Part shown: positions 45,983 to 56,976 of the stretch, one piece after another
Numbering within the stretch: position 1 is the first letter of the stretch
Layout: each line of letters begins with the position of its first letter
Source of the DNA: CAZLPW01 sp964561495
GTDB taxonomy: Bacteria; Fidelibacterota; Marinisomatia; Marinisomatales; UBA1611
Length of the DNA: 64,000 nt
Reading direction: 5' to 3'
Assembly: GCA_964561495.1 (NCBI GenBank)
Contig: CAZLPW010000002.1
Location: forward strand, 1 to 64,000
Made by a program: the position numbers and the translations under genes
The notes under the pieces: model-generated
The model's input: the letters and a program-made list of their open reading frames with translations, nothing else
What the model was told of the DNA's origin: nothing
Databases searched by the model: none

Positions 45983-46784
45983 AAACAATTAACGAATCAG
46001 TCTCTGATTTAAAAAGCCCCCCCCAATCATTTAAAAAAAATGTTGCATAGTATTTCCCAGTCGGATTTTCATTACCTATTGTTACTAATCGGGAGAAAAT
46101 TCCATCATTTGCTATTTCATCCCATAATGAAATATTTTCATCACTTTTATTGCCATCATCATAAAGATATATCGGCTCACCATTATTTGCATATGATCCA
46201 TCAGGCTTTTGAAAAAAAAGATAGCAACTTCTAATATCATCTAATCCATTCGGGTCAAAAACATTTACAAAGATACTATCTATAGCATAATAATTAGGCT
46301 GGCTAGGTTGCAACATGGAATCTGGAAAAACTATTGATAAAATTCTAGGCATAAGATTTCCAATTTCAAATGAATCTGATTGAATAATACTTTCACCTAA
46401 ATCAGTTAATATATAATCAATAAACACCTGACCTGAGTCATTTCCGATTACATTATTAATTAAACCTGTAGAATCATTTTCTACTTTTAAAGAATACATT
46501 TTATCATCAATTATTATATCTCCATCTAAACCATTATCATTTAACAATAATGAATCTGGTATATTTTCATCATTAGTTCCATACCATAATACTTTAGCTA
46601 AGATATTAGCAGTGTTTTGATGATCAGGATCAATAGTCATAGAAAAATATAACTCACCAACGTCTTGATGAAATGTAAACTGAGTATCTAAAATTTTATT
46701 TGATTCAGTTGGGTCATTTTTTTCAGAACATGACCACATTATCAATCCTATTGAAATCAAAAAAATTGTTGCCCGAATTCTCAT
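45975..46784 (-). CDS. Lipoprotein with two Ig-like domains
   Basis: About 269 residues with a lipoprotein signal (MRIRATIFLISIGLIMWSC). The body has two beta-rich domains with 'DSLLLNDNGLDGDIIIDDKMY' (read as D-x-D-G-D turns) and, later, 'IYLYDDGNKSDENISLWDEI' and 'ANDGIFSRLVTIG', a recurring FCB pattern of 'D-D-G-x-x-D-x-x-x-x-D-G-I-F-S-R'. It is probably anchored on the periplasmic face or surface of the outer membrane. A start at 46805 is also possible but has an acidic N-terminus. It is part of the operon with sprA; its function is unknown. Confidence 0.6.
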   Translation of the reverse strand: MRIRATIFLISIGLIMWSCSEKNDPTESNKILDTQFTFHQDVGELYFSMTIDPDHQNTANILAKVLWYGTNDENIPDSLLLNDNGLDGDIIIDDKMYSLKVENDSTGLINNVIGNDSGQVFIDYILTDLGESIIQSDSFEIGNLMPRILSIVFPDSMLQPSQPNYYAIDSIFVNVFDPNGLDDIRSCYLFFQKPDGSYANNGEPIYLYDDGNKSDENISLWDEIANDGIFSRLVTIGNENPTGKYYATFFLNDWGGLFKSETDSLIVYD

Positions 46785-46810
46785 AAAACTATAATAGTAT
46801 TCCATAAAAC

Positions 46811-47731
46811 TTACTCTAAATTATTTAAACTAATATTGTAAATATAGTCCACCATTAGTCTCCCAACCTGCCCAAGACTACTAGCACTACAGTTTTCAGG
46901 AACATCATCCATAGTATGCCAATAGTTAGTCTTATTATTTGGATATCTAAAATCAATAATATTTATTGCGGGTATACCCGCAATTTCGTAAAGAGGAACA
47001 TGGTCATCATAAATCGGAATATCCAGTTTACTAACAAATGCGTTTAGATCTATTTCTCTTGCTCTCGTCCATAACTTTCTTACTAGCTTTGGATTAAACC
47101 TGTATGAGTTTCGTTCAATCGGAATTGTCAATTGTTTATCACCAACCATGTCCAGATTAATAGCTTCATTAGGCTTTGGAAATGGTAAGTTCCTCGCAAA
47201 ATAATCTGACCCTCTGCAGTATGTGCCATTTTTACCTTCAACCCCTAAATCCTCAGCATCAAAAAAAACTATGCTAACACCAATAGGCGGTTTATTCTCT
47301 GAAAGAATTCTTGCAAGCTCAAGTAGTATAGCTACACCAGAAGCGCCATCATTTGCACCTATAATTGGTTTATTATGATTTTTTTTATCCTTATCTCTAT
47401 CTGCCCAAGGCCGGGTATCCCAATGAGCAGAAATCATTGTTTGAAATTCACTCTTTGGATTAAACCTCCCAATTATATTTTGAGCATTATATAAAATATT
47501 ATTTTTTTCCTCTTTAAAAGTAAAATCTTGGTAAATAACCGTATCGGCATAGCTTTTCATTGTTTCAATAATCATATTTTTACAAGACTCATATCCTTCT
47601 GACCCTGGATTTCTAGGACCAAAATCACACTGCTGCAATAACAATTGATAAGCATTATTTTCTTGAAAAGTAGGAACAGTCGTTTGACATGAAATTAAAG
47701 TAAACAATATGATGGTTTTAGTAATTTTCAT
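46811..47731 (-). CDS. Glutaminyl-peptide cyclotransferase-like M28 metalloenzyme (lipoprotein)
   Basis: A 306-residue protein with a lipoprotein-type signal (IILFTLISC, then Gln). It has the M28 zinc motifs in the glutaminyl-cyclase arrangement: 'CDFGPRNPGSEGYE', 'ISAHWDTRPWADRD', 'GANDGASGVAILLELA', 'VFFDAEDLGVEG', 'INLDMVGD' and 'NYWHTMDD'. Glutaminyl cyclases turn an N-terminal Gln into pyroglutamate. In Bacteroidota such an enzyme modifies exported proteins whose signal peptides are cut before Gln. It lies eight bases downstream of sprA, and many exported proteins in this window fit that pattern. Aminopeptidase activity is an alternative reading. Confidence 0.8.
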   Translation of the reverse strand: MKITKTIILFTLISCQTTVPTFQENNAYQLLLQQCDFGPRNPGSEGYESCKNMIIETMKSYADTVIYQDFTFKEEKNNILYNAQNIIGRFNPKSEFQTMISAHWDTRPWADRDKDKKNHNKPIIGANDGASGVAILLELARILSENKPPIGVSIVFFDAEDLGVEGKNGTYCRGSDYFARNLPFPKPNEAINLDMVGDKQLTIPIERNSYRFNPKLVRKLWTRAREIDLNAFVSKLDIPIYDDHVPLYEIAGIPAINIIDFRYPNNKTNYWHTMDDVPENCSASSLGQVGRLMVDYIYNISLNNLE

Positions 47732-47738
47732 TAAATCA

Positions 47739-50700
47739 TTAACCTGAAATTGATAGATTTACATCAAAACCAAAATCGCGATCAATTTTTTTACCTGCTG
47801 TTCTACTATCACTCTCGCGATATTCATACCTTAAGCCCCCGCTTACCCTAGTATTAAACTGGTAAGAAACTCTTAGACCCGCCTTCCAACTTTCAGTAAA
47901 AGTACCTTCTTCAAAAGTTATTTTATCTCCAGATCTAAATTCTCTACTATCATTTAAATCAAAATTCATTGTAAAGCTCATTGTATTATTTAACACCACA
48001 TCACCATAATAAGGAATAGGTAATGTAATCCCCCCTCTATGCGAATACGTACCTGTAGAAGTATAGCTATTATCTTCTCTGAGTGTTATACCCGCTGGGG
48101 TTTCATCAAGTGTTTTGTTTCTATTATGTCTAAAAGTAACTGAAATATTCTTCTTAAGGGTCATATTTATTCCAATTAAGGGCGAAAAATTCCTACTAAT
48201 TCTTGCTGACCGTTCATTCTCTTTATATTCTTCAATAAAACTATCAAAATTAAGTGGATCTATTTCCCTCGCTTGAATACTTTCAAACTGCCATGATCTA
48301 TTTTCCTTACCTGAGTAGCTATGTTCTAAAGATGCATTTTTTGCTAACCAATTAATAATAGGGAGTTTTTCTAAACCGCTTATTCTAAAGCTCCAACCTG
48401 GTATTGGCGATCCTTGATCTAAATACTTTCCATAACCCAAATAATCTCTTTGAACAGAAATTTGCTCTAACCCTGAGGTAGAACGATTAGTTGAAAGATT
48501 TTGCGAGTAATTAAAATTAATTGAAATAGACCTAGTTAACTTTAATCCGCTTCTTATTGATCCATCCCGCTTGTGGTCCCAGTTCCCTTTATTAGTGCCG
48601 ACCTCATCAGAATGTTTCAAACCATGTTCTGGAACCCAACCAAACTTATAACCCACGGGAACAGCACCTATGATTTGATTCCCAGTTCGGTTTAATGTTT
48701 CGGTATAGCTTAGACTTATCGGATTGATTTTTCCAATAATTCTATGCAAAAAAGTTAATGCTTTTATATCCTTTTTTTCCTTAGACGGCTTATTTTTTTT
48801 TGATGAGTTTTGATCCCTATTTCTTGACCTAGATCTAGTCGCTTTTCTAGCCCCACCTGATTTGGAAGGCGGTTTATAAAGAAATTCGAATAATTGAACT
48901 GGGGTTAAACTAAAATTTGAGCCAAAACGTAATTGGGTACTTATATTTTGTCCTTCACGGGATAAATCATCATTCCATCTATAGTTAGCAGAATAATTAA
49001 ACGAAGGTTTAAGCCACTTCATTAAGCTAGGACTAAACGTAGTATTCAAACCTTCGGTAGTTTGAGTTACCGTCCCAGGATCAAAATCTCTTAAGGCCAT
49101 CCAGGCATAACCACGATAATCATTTAATTTACTTTGAGCTGTCCAAGAATATTTTGATGACAAACTACTAGTAAATTTGTAATCGAGGTTTAATGCTCTA
49201 TCTAAACCAAAGTTATAACTATCTGGTGATCTAGTACCTGTTCTTGTTTTATTCCAATTTAATTTTTCACTAATATTAAAAGATGTCCTAAATGCTGCTG
49301 GCGCATAATATAACTGAAAATCACTTAATGAGTTCGTGAATGATGGCCAATCTTTTGTCCATGAAAATGGTTTAATATAATTATCTCTACCTAGTGGAAT
49401 ATTATAAGAAAGTTTTCCTGTATAAGTCTCTGAATGTTTTTGGAGATATGTTATATCAGAAGAATTTGATCGTGATGCACTAAAGCTTAACTGTACATTA
49501 TCAATCGTATATTTAATTAACTTATTATCAGACTTACCTATTTTTGATAATGATGTGCTAAGACTTATCGTCTCGCTAAGATTTAAAATTGAATCTGGGG
49601 GCGATTCTGGATTAACTAAAATATCTTCTCCTGGATAATACTTTGGCCTGCTTTGGTTGCGAGTCATTGAAGTATTGATTGGAATCGACAACCCAAGAGA
49701 GCGTGGCAAAAAACGATGTAAATCCAACCGCGCAGATACATTTAAGTTTTCAGATGTATTATTACTATTTGATAAACGTTCTTGCAAACGATGGTAATCA
49801 GCATCCTGACGACTGTAAACAAAATTTGCAGTACCCAAGTCTGAAAGCTTTATATTAGACTGAAAACGCATTGCAATACCCTTTTCTTTTTTCACTCCAC
49901 TTAATCGCAATTCATCTATCCATAATTCTCNNNNNNNNNNNNNNNAATAGGTTCCGCACCTGTATTAGTGACACCAACCATAAAATATTGTAGCCTGTTG
50001 AGTGCTGGTTTACCAACAATTTTAATACGTTTCCCTGTATTCTCTCCTAATTCGTTAGTATATATATATTGCCTAACATTGGACGAATCAATAATAACAT
50101 CAAAATCATTTTTCCGTTTTATATTAATTGTATCTTGTTTTAAAGTTGTTAACCAATCTAAATCAATTTCAAAACTATTACGTTTCTCATCTTCATCCCA
50201 GCCTGAATAGATTGGATTTGTTACCTCGTAGTAATCATTACCAAGACCAAAACGCAAAAATACTTCAACATCAGTTTCTAACGATGTAATCCAAGGACTA
50301 TCACCATGAACATACATTTTCATATAATCATAAGTCATAAAACTTTTCTTCTGGTTATCATTTAATGTATATAAGGTTTTTTGTGTAATCCCAGTATGTT
50401 TTGGGGGTAATTCTTCAAACTTCAAAACCAAAGACTGCTCCTTTGATCTAATATCATTAAGCTGATCATACTCACCTTTAACACCTTTTGGTGGAATATA
50501 ATCTGAATTGTCCTCAGTGTTAATTACAGCAACTTTGAAGGATGGCTCTAGATTTTCAAAAAGCAAAGAATCTTCACCTACAATCCCCATTTCTTGCCAT
50601 TCATTGCCCACAACCTCCATTTTAGCAACCTCTAAAAACCCAGGTATTGAATCAAATCCAGAAATAGATAGTCTAACATACCGAATTTCATTCCACTCAA

Positions 50701-53700
50701 TATTTTTTACTTTTTTAAAATCCGTAAGCGGAATTCTAAATAGTCTCCAACCTGTAGGCTGATTATTTTTGATAGTTTGCCCTGCACGATAGGTTGTATC
50801 CGTTAGCTCAAAATTAACTGTAAAATAATCATTTGTTTTATCTAAGAATGTAGATCGGTCAAGGTCTTCCGTATCAGGATATTTACCACCCTCTTGAATT
50901 CTGCTGCCTGTCCCATTCCCTTCGGTTCCATTTACTTGAGAATAATCATCACTCCCTTGTTGGTAATCCCAATTATCACCATTAGGGTCTTCTGGGTTTT
51001 CAACTTTAACATTAATTAAAATAGAATTATTTTGAGCTAAATAATCTAAATAAGTAGATCCAAGAACATCCAGACAACTACCCCATCCGTCTTCATAGTC
51101 ATCATCACACCCATCAATTCCTGTATCCTCGTCATCTTCAAGAAAACCATTCCCAAGGGTGAGTCCTGCGGAAGGGATATCTTCTGTATTTAATTTTCCA
51201 TTCCCATCCATATCCTCACTGATTTTACCTAAATCAATAGATAAGTTTCCCTCTTCTCCTCTTAACCATATTTCAAAAAACTTACTTTGTGTTTGATCAT
51301 AGTCTCCAGAATATAAAGCAGTAGTTACACCAACCCAGATTGAATCCTTCTCAATATTTGACTGGTGTGGTTTTGATTTATAACGCATTATAAGAACATC
51401 TGTTGTTTCATTTCCTGCTCTTATTGAAGTTGATTGATTTGGCCAGATTTCGTTTGTCCTGTATGGGATATAAGGATTATACCAGTTCAGCTTTCCTCTG
51501 TAACGTTGGTTCCTTTCATTCTGAAATGACTCTAAATAATTATCATAAATAAGTGGAGCTGAAGACTCTTTCCAAAACCTTCTTTGAATTGAAGGAGAAG
51601 TTGTTCTTTTTGCCCCTTCAAAATCATCTATAAAAGCCACACCGTTTGGATCTCCCGTTTCTGGACTATTTAATGAATTTGGATTTGGCAATACTTGTGC
51701 AATTTCTCCTTCTATAGCAATGGATGATAATTTTTCTGCTTCAATAAGCGGGAGCTTATCTAAACTCCTCGTTAGGCCATCTAAATCCCATTGATATCTA
51801 CCATTAATATCCCAAATAAAATTTCTTGTTGGCTCATATCCCACCTCCACCTTTTTGTTCATAATTGACTGATTAAAATATAACGCGGTAGCACCGATAA
51901 AAGAGTTCTTTTGATTAAAATCCATTTGTGCTCTCGTTCCAAGAATAGTTTTTTTATCAAAAGAAACCATTTCACGTTTGTCAAATTTTATATTTAGTTT
52001 GGCATTTGGATCGCTTGAAGCATCTCCTATCATCACAAGTGTGCCAGTAAAATAATCTATTTGGTAATCTATTCCTCTTTTTAAGATAACACCGTTCTTG
52101 GTTACTTCTTCACTCCCTTCAACTAACATAAAACCTAAATTAATAGTAGAGCTTTGGTTTGTATACTTTGCCTCGATCATCCAGCGATGATCTCCATTAG
52201 TAATTGAAGAAACAGTGGATTTATATATAGCACCACTGCCAAGTTGATCCTGCAAAAATTCTGATGAATTTCCACCATCTATAGAGTCCAAAACTGCAAA
52301 CGGATGTAACCAAGGGAACATTAGTTCTCCATCAATCATATTGACAATATTTGTTACTTCTTTATCTATAATCTCATCATAATTCCTTGAACCATTTTCA
52401 TCAATGCTATCTAGTCCAAATAATGTAATGTAGGGCAAGCTTGTTGCCTGATCGCGTTCAGTCACTGGAGTTGCATTTTTATTATATATCTGAACTTCAA
52501 AACCCTCAGGATTTATTTTTGTAGTGCCCAAATAATAGACATTCTTAAACATTAAAGGCCATGTAGGATGATTTGGGTGACTATTTCGTGGTTTCAGCAT
52601 CATCAATGATAAATTAGTTCCCAAAGAATCAGGACCATTACCCACAACAAGAACAGTGTCTCCTGTATATCTATCAGCTAGAACAAATGTACAACCTAAA
52701 ATATCTTGAGAGACATGATCTCTAATACGAATAAACCCTAAATCCTGACTCAAATAATAATTTGTTCCCTGTTCTAATAAGAGGAAGCTCCCCTCTTCAT
52801 TATCATCAATATAGGTTGTATCTGTTGGATTTAGCGGATTTACATATGCAGTACCTGTCATCGCACTAGCATCATTTACATTAATTGATTTATAAAGTTC
52901 AAAGTTTTTTATAACCATATTGCCTATTAAGTGCAATCCATCTTTTAATGGATAAAATGGAGGAATATTAATTATTTGATTATTTACACCATTTCTAAAC
53001 CATTCATGTATAAAGAAATATCTATTTTTTATCCAATCCACATCTCTAATCTGTTGTGTATTAGACTGTCCACCACCCTCCCATTCAGATTGCTCTTTTT
53101 TAGTTTGCTCTATCGACGCAATTGCAGTGACATCTACAGGACCTAATTTTGACACTGATTTAACTCCAAAAAGTCCCTGATTTTTTCCTGAAAAAGTAAC
53201 ATACTTTGTTGAAGGTAATGATAAAGAAATATTTCCAGCCTCTACCTTTTGGACAATATCATCTTCTTGCCCTTCATAAGAAATCCGAATATTATTTTCC
53301 CAATCAAAATCACGCTCTGAATCTTGATCCATACTGACAGTGATCCGATCTCCTATTTTCCCTTGTATATTTAGATTTTGTTTTTGATCAAATTCCAGAT
53401 GTGTATTTTGTGTTTGACTAAGTGTAGATCTAACAAGCTCTTGCTCCTGAAAAACCATTTTCCCATTAATATTTACATTGCCACTTACTCTTAAAGAAGC
53501 TCTACCAAGATTTCCCATATCAACGCCAACTACCTCTAGCATCTGACCTCTTCTTTTGCTAGTGTCTTTAGATTTTTTTTGCATTATTTCAATAAATTTT
53601 TTATGCCAGTTCCGCTTTTGCAATGTTTTTAAATACCAATCTACAGTTGTAGTAAATGGTAAAAATGAATAATTATCTAGGGTTTTTTTTATCGTTATTT

Positions 53701-53998
53701 GAGACCAATCCCAAGAAACCTGGATAATTTGCTCTTGTTTTTTATAAGGAAAAGTAATTAGCCCAATTGGTCTTTTTAGAGAGTCTATTGGTTGAACTAA
53801 TGTTTTTTTTGATGATGGGAATGGGTCTGTAAGAATATTAGAGTCTTGGTAATAAGAATTTGAAGGCAGATTAAACAAATCATTGGAGTAAAATTTCTCG
53901 AAGCTCTGGCTATATAGCGCTGTAAGGACAAAGACCACCGTTGGACATGATTTCTTAATCTGTCTTAAAAAAAATATTTTTTGTTTATCGAGTTTCAA
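47739..53998 (-). CDS. sprA: SprA, outer-membrane translocon of the type IX secretion system
   Basis: One gene of about 2,085 residues, split in silico by the N run at 49931-49945. The N-terminal part has a signal peptide (VVFVLTALYS, then Gln) and SprA hallmarks: 'GRASLRVSGNVNINGKMVFQ', 'QKQNLNIQGKIGDRI', 'VEAGNISLSLPSTKYVTFSG', 'IDYQIDYFTGTLVMIGD' and 'FIDDFEGAKRTTSPS'. After the gap the second frame continues 'ELWIDELRLSGVKKEKG', the expected next motif. The C-terminal barrel strands run to 'FGFDVNLSISG'. SprA forms a very large 36-strand pore through which folded T9SS cargo leaves. F. johnsoniae SprA is about 2,400 residues, so this one is slightly shorter. It is the first gene of a long operon. 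Confidence 0.93.
49931..49945. other. Assembly gap (15 N) inside sprA
   Basis: Fifteen unknown bases. Reading straight through gives an early stop at 49916, but the protein after the gap continues SprA in another frame. The true gap length is therefore not a multiple of three relative to 15 and is probably arbitrary. Confidence 0.98.
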
Positions 53999-54044
53999 TA
54001 ATCAGCTTTTATTAATCTGATAACGTTTTGCTATATAATATCCT

Positions 54045-54647
54045 TTACTTTATGTTTTGTTTAATAATGTCTTTCATTTTTCTCAAAGCAATAGCTCTGT
54101 GACTAATTTCATTTTTTTTACTTGGACTGATTTCTGCTAGAGTTTGACCTAAGCCATTTACAAGAAAAACAGGATCATACCCAAAACCATTTGACCCTTT
54201 TTGTTCAGTCGCAATCATTCCAGTAAGAACACCATCCGTTGATAATTCAGTACTTGATGTTACAAAACTAATTACAGTTTTAAACCTTGCGGATCTTTTT
54301 CCAAAAGGCACATCTTTTAAATCATCTAATATTTTTTTCACATTTTCTTCATAGGATACATTTTCACCCGCATAACGCGATGAAAAAACACCAGGCGCAC
54401 CATTTAAAGCATCTACTTCCAAACCTGTGTCATCTGCTAATGAAGCCAATCCAGTCATATTAAATACAGTTCTAGCTTTAATAAAAGAATTTTCAAGCAA
54501 AGTAATCCCCGTTTCCTGAATTTCACCAATCTCAGGAAATTGGTTTAACGTAAGTAAATCTAAACCTAAGTCACTTAAAACATTATTCATTTCAGCTTGC
54601 TTATCCAAATTATTGGTAGCCAAAACGATTTTATGCCGATTAGACAT
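54045..54647 (-). CDS. rdgB: RdgB/HAM1 dITP/XTP pyrophosphatase
   Basis: A 200-residue enzyme that hydrolyses dITP, ITP and XTP to monophosphates to keep damaged purines out of DNA. Motifs: 'IVLATNNLDKQAEMNNVL', 'LENSFIKART', 'ASLADDTGLEVDALNGAPGV' followed by 'FSSRYAG', 'KGSNGFGYDPVFLV' and 'SPSKKNEISHRAIAL'. I chose the ATG at 54647, which has a strong AGGGGA ribosome-binding site; a start at 54704 would add an unrelated leader. It lies 46 bases downstream in the opposite direction of reading from sprA's start, so its transcript probably reads toward sprA. Confidence 0.93.
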   Translation of the reverse strand: MSNRHKIVLATNNLDKQAEMNNVLSDLGLDLLTLNQFPEIGEIQETGITLLENSFIKARTVFNMTGLASLADDTGLEVDALNGAPGVFSSRYAGENVSYEENVKKILDDLKDVPFGKRSARFKTVISFVTSSTELSTDGVLTGMIATEQKGSNGFGYDPVFLVNGLGQTLAEISPSKKNEISHRAIALRKMKDIIKQNIK

Positions 54648-54825
54648 TATTTTCCCCTTACCAAAAATGTCGGCAAACATATAAGAATTTTGCTTGCAAT
54701 ACAAGAAATATGTGTTTGTGTAATTTTTTGTCTAAAAAAGGAAACTTATTATAATTCTTTTGATTTGGAGATTCGCATCTATTAAGTTCCGCGCGCAAAT
54801 TTATACTAAGGAAAATATTAATTGT

Positions 54826-54898
<73 letters not shown>

Positions 54899-54961
54899 CC
54901 TTCTCTTAATCATGGTTTGTTTTGAGTGTTTTTAAAAGTTTGAAAAATCAAATTGTATTCT

Positions 54962-55585
54962 TTAATAGGAACACTCAATCTTTGATCCAGACAAATCCCA
55001 GCATAACTTAGAAATTAGAATTCCTGATCTGAATACTCCTTCTGAATATATTTTACCGTTATTATGCCATTCCGTCCACAACCCAATAGGCAGTCCTGAC
55101 TCCCAATTTTCCTCACCTTTTTTGTTCCCATTTTGATACCAATATATACTCAATCCATCTTTATCATCATTTATATAATTTATCTCACATCGCTTATTCC
55201 CATTTTGATACCATCCTGATAATAAGCCGTTTTTTTTCCCCTCTTTAAAATTCACTTCTTCTTTTTTTTGTCCATTTGAAAACCAATAAACACATAGGCC
55301 ATTTTTTAAATCATTATTATAAAATTCTTCTTTTTCTAGTTTACCTGATTTATCCCAACCCCTCAAAAGCCCGTTTTTTTCTTTTTTATTAAAATTTATT
55401 TCAATTTTCTTTTGACCATTTGAATAATACTCTTCTTTTTTAACTAAGTTAATTTTATTTCTTATAACTCTATAATATTTAATATTATTTACAGTTCCAT
55501 TATTATCAATAGCTACCTTTGGGATCAGATGTTGTGACCAGCTTAAGGAGTTAATTAAAAAAATCATTATTATAAAATTTTTCAT
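54962..55585 (-). CDS. Exported MORN-2 (YwqK-like) repeat protein
   Basis: A 207-residue protein with a signal peptide (IIMIFLINSLSWS, then Gln), followed by about six MORN-2 repeats of the form 'YSNGQKK-E-NF---K-NGLL-GW' (for example 'YYSNGQKKIEINFNKKEKNG', 'WYQNGNKRCEINYINDD'). Such repeats form an open beta-sheet and are often linked to membrane or envelope proteins. The name 'YwqK antitoxin' is attached to this family in databases, but no toxin gene is adjacent here. It is divergent from the methyltransferase-like gene; the 138-base gap (55586-55723) is AT-rich with no promoter I can name. Confidence 0.75.
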   Translation of the reverse strand: MKNFIIMIFLINSLSWSQHLIPKVAIDNNGTVNNIKYYRVIRNKINLVKKEEYYSNGQKKIEINFNKKEKNGLLRGWDKSGKLEKEEFYNNDLKNGLCVYWFSNGQKKEEVNFKEGKKNGLLSGWYQNGNKRCEINYINDDKDGLSIYWYQNGNKKGEENWESGLPIGLWTEWHNNGKIYSEGVFRSGILISKLCWDLSGSKIECSY

Positions 55586-55723
55586 TTGGTTTTTAATTAA
55601 AATTAATATGGTCCCTAATTACAGCAAAAATCAAATCACAACATAAAAAAAAATTAATTAATCTGTAAAACAAATATTAATTAAAATTTCATAAATTTGC
55701 AGATACAGGTCAGGAATAAAACA

Positions 55724-56536
55724 ATGAATAAGCCAATGTTTTCAAACCCGCTTGAAACATATCCAGGAATCACAATAGATGACCTCAATAAATATCTGCC
55801 TGCAATTCTTACAGCAGAAGATATCGCAATGACTAAAGAAAATATGCAAGAGGGTCTGTTTTTTGCAAACTGTATAGACGGTTTAAAAAATATTCCTGAT
55901 CAGTCTATTGATCTTTGCATCGTAGATCCATCCGCAAATATTTGGAACAATATTGATAAAAATAAACAGCAAAAGACTCTACAGGAATATTATAAATGGA
56001 ATACACATTGGATCGATGAGATTTTCAGAGTATTAAAAAATACGGGGGCAGTTTATTTGCTGACTGATTGGCATTATTCAGGTATGTACCATAGCCTTTT
56101 AAGTGAAAGATTTAAGGTTCAAACTCGTATAACATGGCAAAACAAAAACCAAAAGAAGAATAATGATAACCCTACTTGGTCTGAAAAATCATCAGACATA
56201 TGGTTCGCTACCAAATCAAATGATTTTTTATTCAATCAAAAAGCAATTAGTGTAAAACTAGATAGGGAAGAGTTATTAGAAAAACCTGTTGACTCCAATA
56301 TTTGGGTAGATATCCCAAAATTAATAGATGAAAATTCAAGGAAACCAATAGAAATTTTTATTAAAATTATTAGGGCGAGTAGTTTTAAACTGAATTGGAT
56401 CTTAGATCCTTTCATGGCTACTGGTGATATTGGATTAGCATCCAAAATTTCTGGACGGCGCTTTATTGGGTTCGAATCAGATAAAGATCGTTTGCTTTTA
56501 GCAATGAAACGAATTGATCAACAAAAACTAATATGA
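55724..56536 (+). CDS. Beta-class DNA amino-methyltransferase-like protein with altered catalytic motifs
   Basis: A 270-residue protein with the order of an N6-adenine/N4-cytosine methyltransferase of the CcrM/HinfI type: catalytic motif region 'SIDLCIVDPSANIW', target region, 'VDIPKLIDENSRKPIEIFIK', then SAM-binding 'ILDPFMATGDIGLAS' and 'FIGFESD'. The catalytic motif is normally DPPY; here it is D68-P-S-A. The SAM motif is normally DPFxGxGTT; here D228-P-F-M-A-T-G-D. Both changes affect active-site residues, so methylation may be lost or altered. There is no restriction enzyme nearby. The ATG at 55724 has an AGGA site eight bases before it; a TTG at 55697 is less likely. Confidence 0.7.
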   Translation: MNKPMFSNPLETYPGITIDDLNKYLPAILTAEDIAMTKENMQEGLFFANCIDGLKNIPDQSIDLCIVDPSANIWNNIDKNKQQKTLQEYYKWNTHWIDEIFRVLKNTGAVYLLTDWHYSGMYHSLLSERFKVQTRITWQNKNQKKNNDNPTWSEKSSDIWFATKSNDFLFNQKAISVKLDREELLEKPVDSNIWVDIPKLIDENSRKPIEIFIKIIRASSFKLNWILDPFMATGDIGLASKISGRRFIGFESDKDRLLLAMKRIDQQKLI

Positions 56537-56976
56537 ATTTTATTAATAAAATAAAAACTGATATGTATTCAGCAATGAAAAATGGGGAACAATATAAATC
56601 AACCATCCTCCGATCAGCATTAGCAAAATTAAAAGATGCAGAAATCAATAATAAAAAACCAATATCAGATAAGCAAAGCATATCGATTATCAAAACGATG
56701 ATTAAACAACGAAAGGAATCTTTTAATTTATACCGACAAGGCAACCGAGAAGATCTAGCAAATATTGAAAAAAAAGAATATCAATTACTTGAATTATATA
56801 TTCCTGAAATAATGAGCGAAAATGAAATTAAAGACATTGTTTTAAAAGCAATAAAAGATAGCAATGCAACAAAAATTAATGAAATGGGAAAAGTCATGAG
56901 TCTAGTTATGAAGATTGGAGGGGATCAGATTGATGGAAAAATTGCAAATAAATTTGTTCAGGAATTACTTTCATAG
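56533..56976 (+). CDS. yqeY: GatB/YqeY domain protein
   Basis: A 147-residue helical protein of the YqeY family, related to the C-terminal tRNA-contacting region of GatB. The family signatures 'RSALAKLKDAEINNKKPISD', 'SIIKTMIKQRKESFNLYRQG', 'LELYIPEIMSENEIKDI' and 'EMGKVMSLVM' are present. Its role is not settled in any organism. It overlaps the methyltransferase-like gene by four bases (ATGA) and precedes cvpA directly, as in a yqeY-cvpA-dnaG arrangement. The order yqeY near dnaG is common in bacteria. Confidence 0.88.
   Translation: MNFINKIKTDMYSAMKNGEQYKSTILRSALAKLKDAEINNKKPISDKQSISIIKTMIKQRKESFNLYRQGNREDLANIEKKEYQLLELYIPEIMSENEIKDIVLKAIKDSNATKINEMGKVMSLVMKIGGDQIDGKIANKFVQELLS

Noticed and set aside
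54962..55585. Toxin-antitoxin system (YwqK name)
   Set aside because: The protein has a signal peptide and MORN repeats, and no toxin gene is adjacent; the name is only a database habit.
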